Below, in pieces: positions 7,001 through 13,182 of a DNA stretch of 21,768 bases (position 1 is its first letter; each line of letters begins with the position of its first letter). The notes under the pieces were generated by a model that worked only from the letters and a program-made list of their open reading frames with translations, did not search any database and was not told the DNA's origin. Source of the stretch: a virus; the IMG/VR virus record IMGVR_UViG_3300010354_008144, positions 1 through 21,768 of that record. One strand, 5' to 3'. The position numbers and the translations under genes are program-made.

Positions 7001-8585
7001 TGTAGGTGAAGGTCTTGGTCTGCGCTTCACCTGTGGTTGCGTTGCGTGGGAAGACCAGCTGCGGGAACATCAGCTGGCCAGCATTCGGGCGGCTTGCTGA
7101 GTTGCAGATGAAGGAGAGCCCTTCAAGAACGACCTGCTGACCGACCGTGGGCGTGTAGCCCGTTGCGGTGACGGTGGTTACGCCTGTGGTGTTGTTGTAG
7201 GTACAAGCGGTAACCGGGTAGTTGGACGTACCAGCGGTAAGCGTGCCACCACCGACATAGGTATGCTGAATACCAGCAACCGTATCAAGCGTGATCGTGA
7301 AGCTATTGCCAGAGACGGCAGAGATCGTTACAGGATTGCCAGGGGAGCCATCACTTCCCGCACTCGGGTACTTGATCTGGCGGCTCAGACGATTGGCGTT
7401 GAAGCTGATGACATCAACTGAGGTGACGCCTTGACGGACGACCTGATAGGTGCCGGTCGTCGCCCCGCTGATGTCAACGGACGATCCGCCCTGGGTAGTC
7501 GAAACCTTGAAGGTGTTGGCGCCAAGGCCTGATGCAATGACGAAGAAGGTGCTGGTTGTATTCAGCGGCGTTGGAAGTGTGCCGCTGCTGACCTTGAAGG
7601 TGACCTGATCTCCAGCTACAAGGCCATGGCTCGTCGCCGTGAAGGTATCGGTGCTGGCGTCGATCGTGATCGCCTTCTCGATGCGCGGCGCACCAAAGGC
7701 CTGGGCGCGGGCCTGGCCGGTGAACACCGGGGTCGGCGAATAGCCATCGGCCATCAGGCCGTAGGTGCCAAAGTCCGAGGTGCCGCCACCAGAAAGGTTG
7801 ACCTGGCCACCGGTTTCGGTGCGGACGTGGTACTGACAGAAGGTGCCGAAGAAAGACACCAGCTGGGCGTAGCCGTCGTTCTTGACCAGACAGCCGGGAC
7901 CACCGAGGTTGACCTGGGTGTAGCTGTCAACCACCATCGAACGGATGGGGCTGTTGATCGCGCAGCGACTGCCATCAACGATGATGCCGCCGCCGGTATC
8001 ACCAACTGACTGAGAACCAGCCAGGCCTGCATCGTCCTCGGCGGTGATGGACGAGCAGTTCTGGATGTACGGGCTCTGGAGGATGTAAGCCCCGAGGCCG
8101 ACAGCGCCAATGCTGCGGTTGTCTGCCAGGGCGTCAAAGGCGATGGCCCAGGACTGCTGGTTGTTGGCCTGGTTGGATTGGTGGCCAGCGAACAGGAGGC
8201 CCCAGCACCAGAAACCAGAGTCAACGTGGAAGATGTCGTTGAACTCCTGGCCGGCAGCAGGGCGGACGATCGTGTTGCGCAGACCGCGAGCCAGGATGCC
8301 GACGTTGCGGGGCCAGCGGATCGGCAGGGAGGTTTCGCTGTAGGTGCCGGGACCAACTTCGATCAGATCACCGGGTTGGGCGGCAGCAGCGGCAGCAGCA
8401 AAGGTGCGGAGAGGTTCAGATAGCGAAGTTCCGTTGTTTGAATTGTCACCGTCAGGTGAAAGATAGATGCGTCGTGTATCACGGAAGGCTTCAAGCGCTT
8501 CCTCCAGCTTGTCAAGATTGCCATCGTGCTCCTCAGCAGTCAGAGGAACACCTTTTACCAGGCGGCGGACAAGATCAAGCGTCAT
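4035..8585 (-). CDS. Large mosaic tail fibre / tailspike protein
   Basis: The product has 1516 residues. Residues 1-40 are a helical attachment segment of the tail-fibre type (PLTAEEHDGNLDKLEEAL). Residues 40-285 look like a right-handed beta-helix opening with YLSPDGDNSNNGTSLSEPLR and rich in G-N-S-T turns (DUF1565/pectate-lyase-like). Residues 300-605 hold related beta modules containing YVGGGT at 443-448 and 551-556. Residues 661-790 match a block I remember from T4-like cyanophage fibres (APSHTFEYVGSGT, NTDELGNF, NTDQFNLSGLN). Residues 850-1075 are collagen-free fibre repeats, with ATAAQGAKADTAVQP twice. The C-terminus ends in ALVWYNGTSWSVIGV. Its ATG overlaps the upstream stop (ATGA). 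It is almost certainly the main host-recognition fibre; depolymerase activity of the beta-helix is possible but no catalytic residues are evident. Confidence 0.85.
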   Translation of the reverse strand: MTLDLVRRLVKGVPLTAEEHDGNLDKLEEALEAFRDTRRIYLSPDGDNSNNGTSLSEPLRTFAAAAAAAQPGDLIEVGPGTYSETSLPIRWPRNVGILARGLRNTIVRPAAGQEFNDIFHVDSGFWCWGLLFAGHQSNQANNQQSWAIAFDALADNRSIGAVGLGAYILQSPYIQNCSSITAEDDAGLAGSQSVGDTGGGIIVDGSRCAINSPIRSMVVDSYTQVNLGGPGCLVKNDGYAQLVSFFGTFCQYHVRTETGGQVNLSGGGTSDFGTYGLMADGYSPTPVFTGQARAQAFGAPRIEKAITIDASTDTFTATSHGLVAGDQVTFKVSSGTLPTPLNTTSTFFVIASGLGANTFKVSTTQGGSSVDISGATTGTYQVVRQGVTSVDVISFNANRLSRQIKYPSAGSDGSPGNPVTISAVSGNSFTITLDTVAGIQHTYVGGGTLTAGTSNYPVTACTYNNTTGVTTVTATGYTPTVGQQVVLEGLSFICNSASRPNAGQLMFPQLVFPRNATTGEAQTKTFTYTRTGTNTLAYVEATSPSGPEHEYVGGGTAVVSGNNLGVVNAVYNKTTGVVTLTTTSPVPAASGSVTVTGLAFICPTSAYVVTSSVPINVSGVEVPNNDPTKAGYRVFFYNQLNGGLLNTLATGQVLDFRNRSQISAPSHTFEYVGSGTNYDALPFNGGVPVPGNKIVETNNGRVYSSNTDELGNFAVGDQFSVDGTTGSVTINTDQFNLSGLNFIGPFSRNGGFSTVGVQLQEVSNNTSLIASTGAPDANTVPTQFAVKEFTGSRYVTGVTSTAGQPISVTGSAQADGNGTWTYARNIELSLNAPNGLVQLDGSTLIPRALLPAATTAAQGALAPADKTKLDTLGTAAFTNSTAYATAAQGAKADTAVQPATLATELAGKADLVAGKVPTSQIPAIAVTDYLGAVANQAAMLALVGQRGDWCIRTDRSRAWVLSGDDASILGNWVELVTPADAVSSVNGQTGVVVLGPSDVGAATAAQGAKADTAVQPGSLATVATSGAYNDLTGRPTLGTAAAQNVGTAAGNVVQLDGTGKLPAVDGSALTGLPPDITDLGYTASTRLLTSSTGADVTLPLFATNSTNAGLVPGSSTGGTANFLRADGTWATPPGGAPGGSDTQIQFNDGGAFGGDADLTYNKTTNVLTNRGDISLDDGGSFVTTLQTITPTANRTISLPDATGTVGLVAGSSGNLVWNNAGAYAGAVNSTVDSSGNITIGGRLINSANAALSATGIAGVPVAVTGTWITTGGTATTTKPTVLIEPSGTTSTAWSTAGTGLGVNAPSGFTGNLLDLQVNGTGRLAVASSAKLFIHSVAIAGGNRTFFANPDNTGFGFGNVAGNTAFFGVLDTGEFFLGNTADVRLNRDAANTLAQRNGTNAQTFRCYGTFTDSSNYVRAALSSTSTAVTLAAETAGTGADNIPLNLTAAGTGTVKVNSVAEVAASSTVAALPAAPVVGMLTRVTDATSPAIGSTVVGGGSAAALVWYNGTSWSVIGV
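5538..5936 (-). repeat. Repeated fibre-shaft motif inside the fibre gene
   Basis: The 15-residue motif ATAAQGAKADTAVQP occurs twice in the fibre, encoded at 5892-5936 and 5538-5582. A looser copy (TTAAQGALAPADKTKLDTLG) lies just before the first. Between the two exact copies is a compact non-repeat segment containing QRGDWCIRTDRSRAWVLSGD. The two DNA copies differ at many third codon positions, so this is an old protein-level repeat of the shaft and not a recent DNA duplication. Confidence 0.7.
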
Positions 8586-9040
8586 AGGAATACTCCGACC
8601 TCAAAAACTCCAGTCTCAAAGACGCCTTCAATGAATTCTATCGCAGGCATGGCGCCCGCTCTTGCAATGATCGAGTGCAGAATTGGAAATGAGCCTCTGT
8701 GGGTCAGTGGCTGCAAGACTTTTGCTGTCCGGGTGACCCCAGCCTCTGTGTAGGAGATCCAGTCTTCAACCTTCGGAAAGTAGTCGCCGAGCACATCGCC
8801 GGAGATCAAGAATTTCAGATCTGTAAGCTGGACCTCACCATTGACCTCTTCAGGCCTGATACGCAGTGGGATCAGCCTTACGGAAATTCTTGTGCCCTGA
8901 ACAATTTCACCAGAAAACGTTCCAGTCTCTGGGTTGTACTGCCTCTCACTGTCTCTTGTTTTGATGTACGCGCCATCCATCCCCCACTCACTGATGAGGG
9001 GGCCTGGGAGTGAGCCGAAAACATCATCAACAAGTGACAT
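8582..9040 (-). CDS. Head-closure / head-tail adaptor candidate
   Basis: The product has 152 residues. It starts MSLVDDVFGSLPGPLISEWG and continues with beta-rich sequence (QYNPETGTFSGEI, ISVRLIPLRIRPEEV). A stretch on DVLGDYFPKVEDWISYTEAG is followed by PLTHRGSFPILHSIIARAG, which is the layout of stopper-type head-closure proteins that plug the connector before tail joining. The end carries a small repeat, GVFETGVFEVGVF. The gene starts two bases after the stop of the DnaT-like connector gene and its stop overlaps the fibre ATG. The family assignment rests on order (capsid, connector, closure) and general fold features, not a diagnostic motif. Confidence 0.55.
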   Translation of the reverse strand: MSLVDDVFGSLPGPLISEWGMDGAYIKTRDSERQYNPETGTFSGEIVQGTRISVRLIPLRIRPEEVNGEVQLTDLKFLISGDVLGDYFPKVEDWISYTEAGVTRTAKVLQPLTHRGSFPILHSIIARAGAMPAIEFIEGVFETGVFEVGVFL

Positions 9041-9042
9041 AA

Positions 9043-9699
9043 TCAGAAGCGATTATTCCAAGAGCCACCATAAGGCCACAGCTGGCCGTTGATCATGCGA
9101 ACACCGCTTGGCTTCTGCCTGGTGACAAATCCCCTGTAGCCGATGCGAGCTGTTGACTCACGGCGTACCTTCGGCTGATAGAAGTCCCCGCGAATCATGT
9201 ACTTCGCGAAGATGTCCATCGAATAAGGCGGAATGAACAACGCACCGGTTTGTGCATTGCCGCTCCTGTCAAACTTGGCCCTCAGGTCACCGTTGCCAAG
9301 CTCAACTTCTTCGTATTCACTGTTCCTTTGGCGCTTGGATCCACCATCAGCGTCCTGAATTCCGGTATATCCACCATTGATACCAAGAAATGCTGCCATG
9401 TAAGCAACGGCAGTCTTGAAGTCAATCGGCAACTCGTCAACTTGTGAGTAGTAATAATCGGCGACCAACAGGCGAGGCCAAGCAAGGCTCTGCTCCTGTG
9501 AAGCTGGGCGACCCTTCCATTGCAGCGGGTTGATCGCCATCGTGGCTGTAATCAACGTCTGCTGCTTTTGCTGTGTGTTCAGCGCCAGCCACTGCTGCAC
9601 GCCAAAGCTTGGAGCAAGATCTTGCAGTAAAGCCGTGGCCTCCGCCACCGACAGGTAGGAATTGGCGTCAGGCGCCCCCAGTGTCGAGACAAAGGCCAC
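9043..9699 (-). CDS. DnaT-like head-tail connector protein
   Basis: The product has 218 residues. The N-terminal half shows the pattern of phage proteins annotated as 'DnaT-like' or head-tail connector: ANSYLSVAEATALLQDL (12-28), W at 37, QQTLITATMAINPLQWKGRP (46-65), then QSLAWPRL (70-77) and a helical FKTAVAYMAAFLG. The C-terminal half is Gly, Arg and aromatic rich and ends YGGSWNNRF. In phages these proteins extend the portal ring after packaging; the DnaT label is historical. The start is a GTG at 9699 with TGAGGA in front, in which the TGA is the stop of the short gene upstream, so the two are probably coupled. Confidence 0.7.
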   Translation of the reverse strand: MAFVSTLGAPDANSYLSVAEATALLQDLAPSFGVQQWLALNTQQKQQTLITATMAINPLQWKGRPASQEQSLAWPRLLVADYYYSQVDELPIDFKTAVAYMAAFLGINGGYTGIQDADGGSKRQRNSEYEEVELGNGDLRAKFDRSGNAQTGALFIPPYSMDIFAKYMIRGDFYQPKVRRESTARIGYRGFVTRQKPSGVRMINGQLWPYGGSWNNRF

Positions 9700-9709
9700 G
9701 ATCCATTCC

Positions 9710-9889
9710 TCAGGCAGCAGGAGCAGGCTCGGGAGCAGGCGCCGGCTTGGGCTTTGGCTTCACGGTAGCGGCAGCCTTCGGAGCGGGCTCAGGGGCCTTC
9801 TCGGCGGCCTCAGCGGCAGCCTGTTCGGCCTGGGCCTCCTTGGCAGCCAGGACGGCTTCACGCCGCATACGAAACGTTCCAGCACTCAT
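9710..9889 (-). CDS. Ala/Pro/Lys-rich small protein
   Basis: The frame has 59 codons and starts MSAGTFRMRREAVLAAKEAQ. A helical Ala/Glu section comes first, then a Pro-Lys-Ala tail with repeated PKPKP and APEPAP patterns. It lies between the capsid gene and the connector gene, and its stop codon is part of the next gene's Shine-Dalgarno, which supports real translation. Its own Shine-Dalgarno is weak. Low-complexity linkers of this type occur in head-decoration or connector-associated proteins. Function unknown. Because composition alone could produce such an open frame, I hold this at moderate confidence. Confidence 0.5.
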   Translation of the reverse strand: MSAGTFRMRREAVLAAKEAQAEQAAAEAAEKAPEPAPKAAATVKPKPKPAPAPEPAPAA

Positions 9890-9900
9890 GACAAAAGTCC

Positions 9901-9930
9901 AGATAGAGAGAAGCCCCGGCGAACCGGGGC
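9901..9930 (-). terminator. Rho-independent terminator after the capsid gene
   Basis: On the minus strand the sequence is GCCCCGG, loop TTCG, CCGGGGC, followed by the pyrimidine-rich TTCTCTCTATCT. The seven-base GC stem with a UUCG tetraloop is very stable. The tail is U/C-rich and not a pure U run, so termination may be partial, which would allow reduced read-through into the connector genes. Confidence 0.65.
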
Positions 9931-9951
9931 ATTTACAGATCGGAAAGTCGA

Positions 9952-10935
9952 TCAGACGAAGCAGCGCATCCGGGTGATACGGATGTTGCGATCGTCGTCA
10001 AACACCTTCACCCAGTTGGCAGCGGTGGACAGCTCGGTGTTGCTGGGAGCAGCCTTGGCCGAGGTGCCGCGCCAGCTGATGCCGTTCGGGTGAACGAGGT
10101 AGTGGGTGCGGTTGATCAGGTAGTCGATGCCCAGGAAGCGATCACGATCGGTTTCCACCGGGGTCTTGGCAGGAGCGGTCGCATAAGCGAAGGCGCCAGG
10201 GCCGAAGAAGTAGGTGTCGTGGACATCGGTGCTACCAGTACCAGCGCCAACGGCGACAGGCAGCTTGTCATCCACGAAGACAGGACGACCGAGATAGGTG
10301 CCCTTCTCCAGAGCTTGCTCGGACAGGCGGGTGTCCAGCTGCGAGGTGGTCGAAGACGGGACGATCAGGTCCATCTTCATCAGGGCGTAATAGACCGGCG
10401 AACGCATCATGATGCCGGTCAGCTCGTCACCTGCATCACCCAGCTTGGCGATGCCGTCCACCATCAGGGACTGAGACAGCTGCGAGGAGGTGCCGCCGAC
10501 AGCGTGGCTGCTGGCCAGGGGGCCGCCGGAAGCGAAGATGCCCTGCAGGATCGACACGCAGGTCTTCTGCATGTCGCGGATCCAGTAGCGACCGGTGCTG
10601 CGGGCAATGGCCTGCATGGGGTCGGAGCCAGACAGATCAGCAGCGAGGTCCGAGGACTTCCAGCTCTTGCGGCGCATGTTGCGCACACCGACCTGCAGAT
10701 CGCCTGCGATGTCGGTCGGGGTGGAAGCTTCGGTATCGGAGTCGATCTCGGAATCACCGGACAGATCACCGAAGAAGGGGAGGTCGATGGTTTTGCCGCC
10801 CTTCTGGAATTCAGCTTGGATGGCAGCGTTCGTGACCATCAGGCCAGAGGTGACCAGGGCGTTCTTGTCCTGGATCTCCTCCTGCTGATACTCAAGGAAC
10901 AGCTCGGGGATAAGGGGGACACCTGCGAGAAGCAT
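9952..10935 (-). CDS. Major capsid protein (HK97-fold type)
   Basis: The product has 327 residues. It shows the features of a widespread siphophage capsid family (possibly the 'Gp13-like' Pfam group; the label is from memory): KTIDLPFFGDLSGDSE (48-63), RRKSWKSSDLAADLSGSDP (88-106) near the long spine helix, RYWIRDMQKTCVSILQGIFA (116-135), GIMMRSPVYYALMKMDLI (174-191), GRPVFVDDKLPV (216-227) and DYLINRTHYLVHPNGISW (271-288). It ends in a strand WVKVFDDDRNIRITRM. It forms the icosahedral shell with the upstream scaffold. No prohead protease is visible nearby. The ATG at 10935 has no clear Shine-Dalgarno. The gene is bounded by terminators on both sides, so it may be expressed as its own unit. 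Confidence 0.85.
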   Translation of the reverse strand: MLLAGVPLIPELFLEYQQEEIQDKNALVTSGLMVTNAAIQAEFQKGGKTIDLPFFGDLSGDSEIDSDTEASTPTDIAGDLQVGVRNMRRKSWKSSDLAADLSGSDPMQAIARSTGRYWIRDMQKTCVSILQGIFASGGPLASSHAVGGTSSQLSQSLMVDGIAKLGDAGDELTGIMMRSPVYYALMKMDLIVPSSTTSQLDTRLSEQALEKGTYLGRPVFVDDKLPVAVGAGTGSTDVHDTYFFGPGAFAYATAPAKTPVETDRDRFLGIDYLINRTHYLVHPNGISWRGTSAKAAPSNTELSTAANWVKVFDDDRNIRITRMRCFV

Positions 10936-10989
10936 TGTCTTGGAAGCGAATTTGCGAAAATGTGGTTCAGCTTCACAGCACTGCTGCCA

Positions 10990-11024
10990 GACCGTGTACG
11001 GTCGCTGCTGCGAGGCACTGCCTC
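10990..11024. repeat. Two inverted repeats in the capsid-gene leader
   Basis: Two perfect short palindromes lie 55-90 bases ahead of the capsid ATG: GACCGT-GT-ACGGTC at 10990-11003 and GAGGCA-C-TGCCTC at 11012-11024. They sit between the upstream terminator and the capsid gene. They could be operators or RNA hairpins that stabilise or regulate the capsid transcript. No good sigma70 promoter could be placed in the same interval. Confidence 0.4.
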
Positions 11025-11042
11025 TCTTGCCAAATAATAGCC

Positions 11043-11069
11043 AAAGAAAAAGCCGGGGTCACCCCCGGC
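11043..11069 (-). terminator. Strong rho-independent terminator upstream of the capsid gene
   Basis: The minus strand reads GCCGGGG, loop GTGA, CCCCGGC, directly followed by TTTTTCTTTGG. A perfect seven-base GC stem with a U run is a textbook intrinsic terminator. It lies downstream of the 95-residue gene and upstream of the capsid gene, so transcripts from the terL-scaffold side should mostly stop here unless antiterminated. Confidence 0.8.
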
Positions 11070-11165
11070 CCGTTCACTCATGACTCTCCAAAGCTAAAAG
11101 ACTTTTTCGTTGAAGACCTGCTTTATTTGGGGATCAACAAGGAGTCTTGTAGCGCTGAATACAAG

Positions 11166-11453
11166 TCAGTTCAGGGTGTAGCCCTTGCCGGTCAGCACAG
11201 CCTTCTCGCCAGAGTCCAGGGCGGCCCAGCCAGCACAACCACTGGCGGTGATGACCTTGGTACCAGTGACGGTGGGAGCAGCTGCAAACAAAGCGTTGAG
11301 CTGGGCTTCAGTAAAAGCGTCCGGCAGGATGAACGTCCAGTTCTTCAGCCCACGGCTGCAAAGAACGATGGCGGACAGAACTTCATCAACATCGCTCGCG
11401 GACTGGACGCCGCGCATGTTGACATTGGTGCGATAGGCGCCAGTGACAGTCAT
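11166..11453 (-). CDS. Small virion-region protein with leucine-rich-repeat-like end
   Basis: The product has 95 residues. The centre and C-terminus contain WTFILPDAFTEAQLNALFAA, then TVTGTKVITASGCAGWAAL and a final KGYTLN. The pattern 'L..LP...G...I..SG..G...A...KGYTLN' resembles one or two units of the leucine-rich-like repeats found in some phage structural proteins. No catalytic motif is seen. It starts at an ATG with weak ribosome binding but a fair promoter ahead, and is followed by a strong terminator, so it may be a single-gene transcript. It might be a head-decoration or scaffold-assisting protein because of its place next to the capsid gene. Function unknown. Confidence 0.55.
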   Translation of the reverse strand: MTVTGAYRTNVNMRGVQSASDVDEVLSAIVLCSRGLKNWTFILPDAFTEAQLNALFAAAPTVTGTKVITASGCAGWAALDSGEKAVLTGKGYTLN

Positions 11454-11480
11454 TGGAACTCGGGGAAAGTCTCTGCGGAC

Positions 11481-11508
11481 ATGGTAGGCAGCCCTAGGAT
11501 TAGGTCAA
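11481..11508 (-). promoter_or_regulatory. Candidate sigma70-like promoter
   Basis: On the minus strand, TTGACC (11503-11508) is separated by 16 bases from TACCAT (11481-11486). The start of transcription would fall roughly 20 bases before the ATG at 11453. It lies in the divergent gap between the 95-residue minus-strand gene and the 64-residue plus-strand gene. This is a sequence match only. Confidence 0.35.
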
Positions 11509-11544
11509 AATTAAAAAGAAGTTCCGGGTAAGATCCTAAACAGA

Positions 11545-11739
11545 ATGGAAAGGCGGACCTGGGACACACCTGTACGGGAAGGATGGAATCCCATCATCCA
11601 CCACATGCTTAAAGCTATTGATAGCCACAATAGAATTTACTTTCGGACAGGGGATCACTGGCACCTGCTGAAAGCGGAAGAGCTTAGGCGGTATGTAGTT
11701 GAGCTGAAGGACTGGATTAAAGATCAGGAGGGCGAGTAA
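11545..11739 (+). CDS. Small hypothetical protein, lone plus-strand gene
   Basis: The product has 64 residues, beginning MERRTWDTPVREGWNPIIHH and continuing with MLKAIDSHNRIYFRTGD, HWHLLKAEELRRYVVELKDW and IKDQEGE. The composition is that of a soluble folded protein, mixed hydrophobic and charged with two likely helices, and is far more natural than the opposite-strand frame, which is a run of hydrophobic and proline residues. It is the only credible gene on the plus strand. A TAAGAT sequence at 11529-11534 could be a -10 box but has no good -35 partner. It faces the HNH gene tail to tail, with only 20 bases between them. I recall similar small proteins in cyanophages, but no function. Confidence 0.55.
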   Translation: MERRTWDTPVREGWNPIIHHMLKAIDSHNRIYFRTGDHWHLLKAEELRRYVVELKDWIKDQEGE

Positions 11740-11759
11740 ATTTATCATTTTGAGTAATT

Positions 11760-12458
11760 TCACAAAAATAAAAGGTGATCCGGCACTCCACGCCTAATTC
11801 TTTTGTAAATGGTGGCAGCGCTTACGCCGGATCTTTTTGCAGCTTCTCGCAAGCATATCCTCTCTCCTTCAAGAATAACAGTTACTGCGTTGCTACGCAT
11901 TTCTGGAGCCAAATCGACGCGGCCATTGACAAACAGAAGTGAATCTGGGACACCTCTCTTCATTCTTTTTCTTACCGTATCACGACTTATCCCGGAGAGA
12001 AGGCAGGCATCTGCAAGGCACATCTTTTCTCCATTGTAGATAACATGGACGTTATTTCTTTTGTTTTTGCATTGCTGAGCCACTGACGCCCATCTTACAT
12101 TTCCGGGTTCATAGTGTCCATTGGGATCAATTCTGTCAAGCGTCATTCCATCGGGCCTTGGGCCAAGTTCTTCAAGAAATTGCTCATAAGATTTGAATCT
12201 AAACTCAACGTGTCCGTAAGCGCCATTGTGATTCGCTTCAACCCTTCTTTTTGCTCTTCTGTAGGATTTGTAAGCTCCTTGATTAACTTTAATTTCCTCG
12301 GGCAGCTTTTTCCAAGTCACTGGTCGCATCTTTAATGCACACGACTTGCACATTAGCGGTCTACCATCTTTTTCCGCTTTAGCTATCAGATCCTTCCTTG
12401 TTTTTCTTTCTTTTTTACAGTTAGGGCAAGTTGCAAGAACGTATGGATTTGACGCCAT
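11760..12458 (-). CDS. Free-standing HNH homing endonuclease
   Basis: The product has 232 residues. Residues 11-40 form a zinc ribbon (C11, C14, C37, C40). The nuclease core at 99-130 has the phage HNH pattern GPRPDGMTLDRIDPNGHYEP followed by GNVRWASVAQQCKNK, with conserved D108, R109, N113, N120, R122 and W123. Two tandem DNA-recognition repeats follow at 139-176 and 194-231, each of the form 'V-G-E/K-x-x-C-L-x-(D/E)-A-...-SG(I/V)S...(R/K)(R/K)GVPD..LLF', resembling NUMOD/helix-turn-helix modules. Such enzymes cut a specific site in DNA lacking their gene and spread by repair. It lies between small cyanophage-type genes and the plus-strand gene, which is typical of an inserted selfish gene. 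ATG start with GGTGA nearby. Confidence 0.85.
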   Translation of the reverse strand: MASNPYVLATCPNCKKERKTRKDLIAKAEKDGRPLMCKSCALKMRPVTWKKLPEEIKVNQGAYKSYRRAKRRVEANHNGAYGHVEFRFKSYEQFLEELGPRPDGMTLDRIDPNGHYEPGNVRWASVAQQCKNKRNNVHVIYNGEKMCLADACLLSGISRDTVRKRMKRGVPDSLLFVNGRVDLAPEMRSNAVTVILEGERICLREAAKRSGVSAATIYKRIRRGVPDHLLFL

Positions 12459-12485
12459 GTGTCACCGAGAGTGTCGAGCACCAGT

Positions 12486-12815
12486 TTACCATGGGTAGCC
12501 GACGACGGCAAGCAGTATGACCCACTTATAGCGATTAGACCACCAGCTCCCCGATAGCTTACCTTTGGCGATATTTTTAGCATGTCTTGCTTTGAACGCT
12601 TCACGTCTTTTGCGGTACGCGGCTGATTCACCTTCTTTCCTTGGTGAACCGCTGACTCCCTGCTGTCCGAATCGAATCACCTTATAGGTGTCACCCTCCT
12701 TCGCCATCACAACATGGGACTTGGTTTTGTGGCTTGGGGTGCGCTTAGGCTTATTGACACCCGATAGGCCAAGCTCTTTCATCTTGGTTTTAACGCGCTC
12801 GGGCATCTTGGCCAT
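12486..12815 (-). CDS. Small basic cyanophage-type protein
   Basis: The product has 109 residues, strongly basic. The core KRTPSHKTKSHVVMAKEGDT followed by YKVIRFGQQGV and AAYRKRREAFKARHAKNIAK is a pattern I recognise from many marine and freshwater cyanophages, where it is unassigned. The final 11 residues (VILLAVVGYPW) are hydrophobic and unlike the rest. From memory, relatives end near the '...YKW' position, so this tail may be a read-through of a lost stop next to the inserted HNH gene. The ATG at 12815 has GGGTGA in good position. Probably nucleic-acid-associated given its charge; function unknown. Confidence 0.7.
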   Translation of the reverse strand: MAKMPERVKTKMKELGLSGVNKPKRTPSHKTKSHVVMAKEGDTYKVIRFGQQGVSGSPRKEGESAAYRKRREAFKARHAKNIAKGKLSGSWWSNRYKWVILLAVVGYPW

Positions 12816-12841
12816 TACTTCACCCTTGATCTGGCTAAAGG

Positions 12842-13156
12842 TTAGCGCCGAGGCTTGCGTCTTCTTGTCCCTTTCCCTGGTGACAGCCTTTTGTTGTTGC
12901 CGTGCCCATTGCGAGCGCGATTGGTTGATGGCTCTTCTCTTTTGAAGCCGCCACCAGCCGCATGGGATACATCTTTGCCGCCCTTGCCTGCAATGCCACG
13001 GGCCTCACGTTCAGCCCAAAGTTCGGCCCTGTATTGGCGACGCTCCTTTGTTGAGTGATACTTCTTGTCGTAGGCGGCTTTCTTTCTGCGTGCTTCTGGA
13101 TTGGCAGCATAAAAAGCGGCAGTGCGACGCTTGTTTTTTGCAGGTCGTGGTGCCAT
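12842..13156 (-). CDS. Small Lys/Arg-rich cyanophage-type protein
   Basis: The product has 104 residues. It begins MAPRPAKNKRRTAAFYAANP and has EARRKKAAYDKKYHSTKERR. It then reads ARGIAGKGGKDVSHAAGGG and PSTNRARNGHGNNKRL. The 'GKDVSH...G......SxNRARN' arrangement is shared with cyanophage proteins of unknown role and loosely recalls the His/Asn spacing of HNH nucleases, but the metal-binding pattern is incomplete, so no nuclease claim is made. The ATG has the best ribosome binding site in the window (AGGAGGT at 13160-13166), implying strong translation. The high positive charge suggests DNA or RNA binding. Confidence 0.7.
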   Translation of the reverse strand: MAPRPAKNKRRTAAFYAANPEARRKKAAYDKKYHSTKERRQYRAELWAEREARGIAGKGGKDVSHAAGGGFKREEPSTNRARNGHGNNKRLSPGKGTRRRKPRR

Positions 13157-13182
13157 GCTACCTCCTATTTCGGGAACTATAG

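Noticed and set aside
11734-11761. Direct repeat GAGTAA(A)TTT between the plus-strand gene and the HNH gene, as insertion footprint
   Set aside because: It is short, imperfect and A/T-rich, without a matching copy at the other end of the HNH gene.
12842-13156. HNH nuclease call for the 104-residue basic protein
   Set aside because: The DVSH and NRARN pieces are suggestive but the full metal-binding set is not visible.
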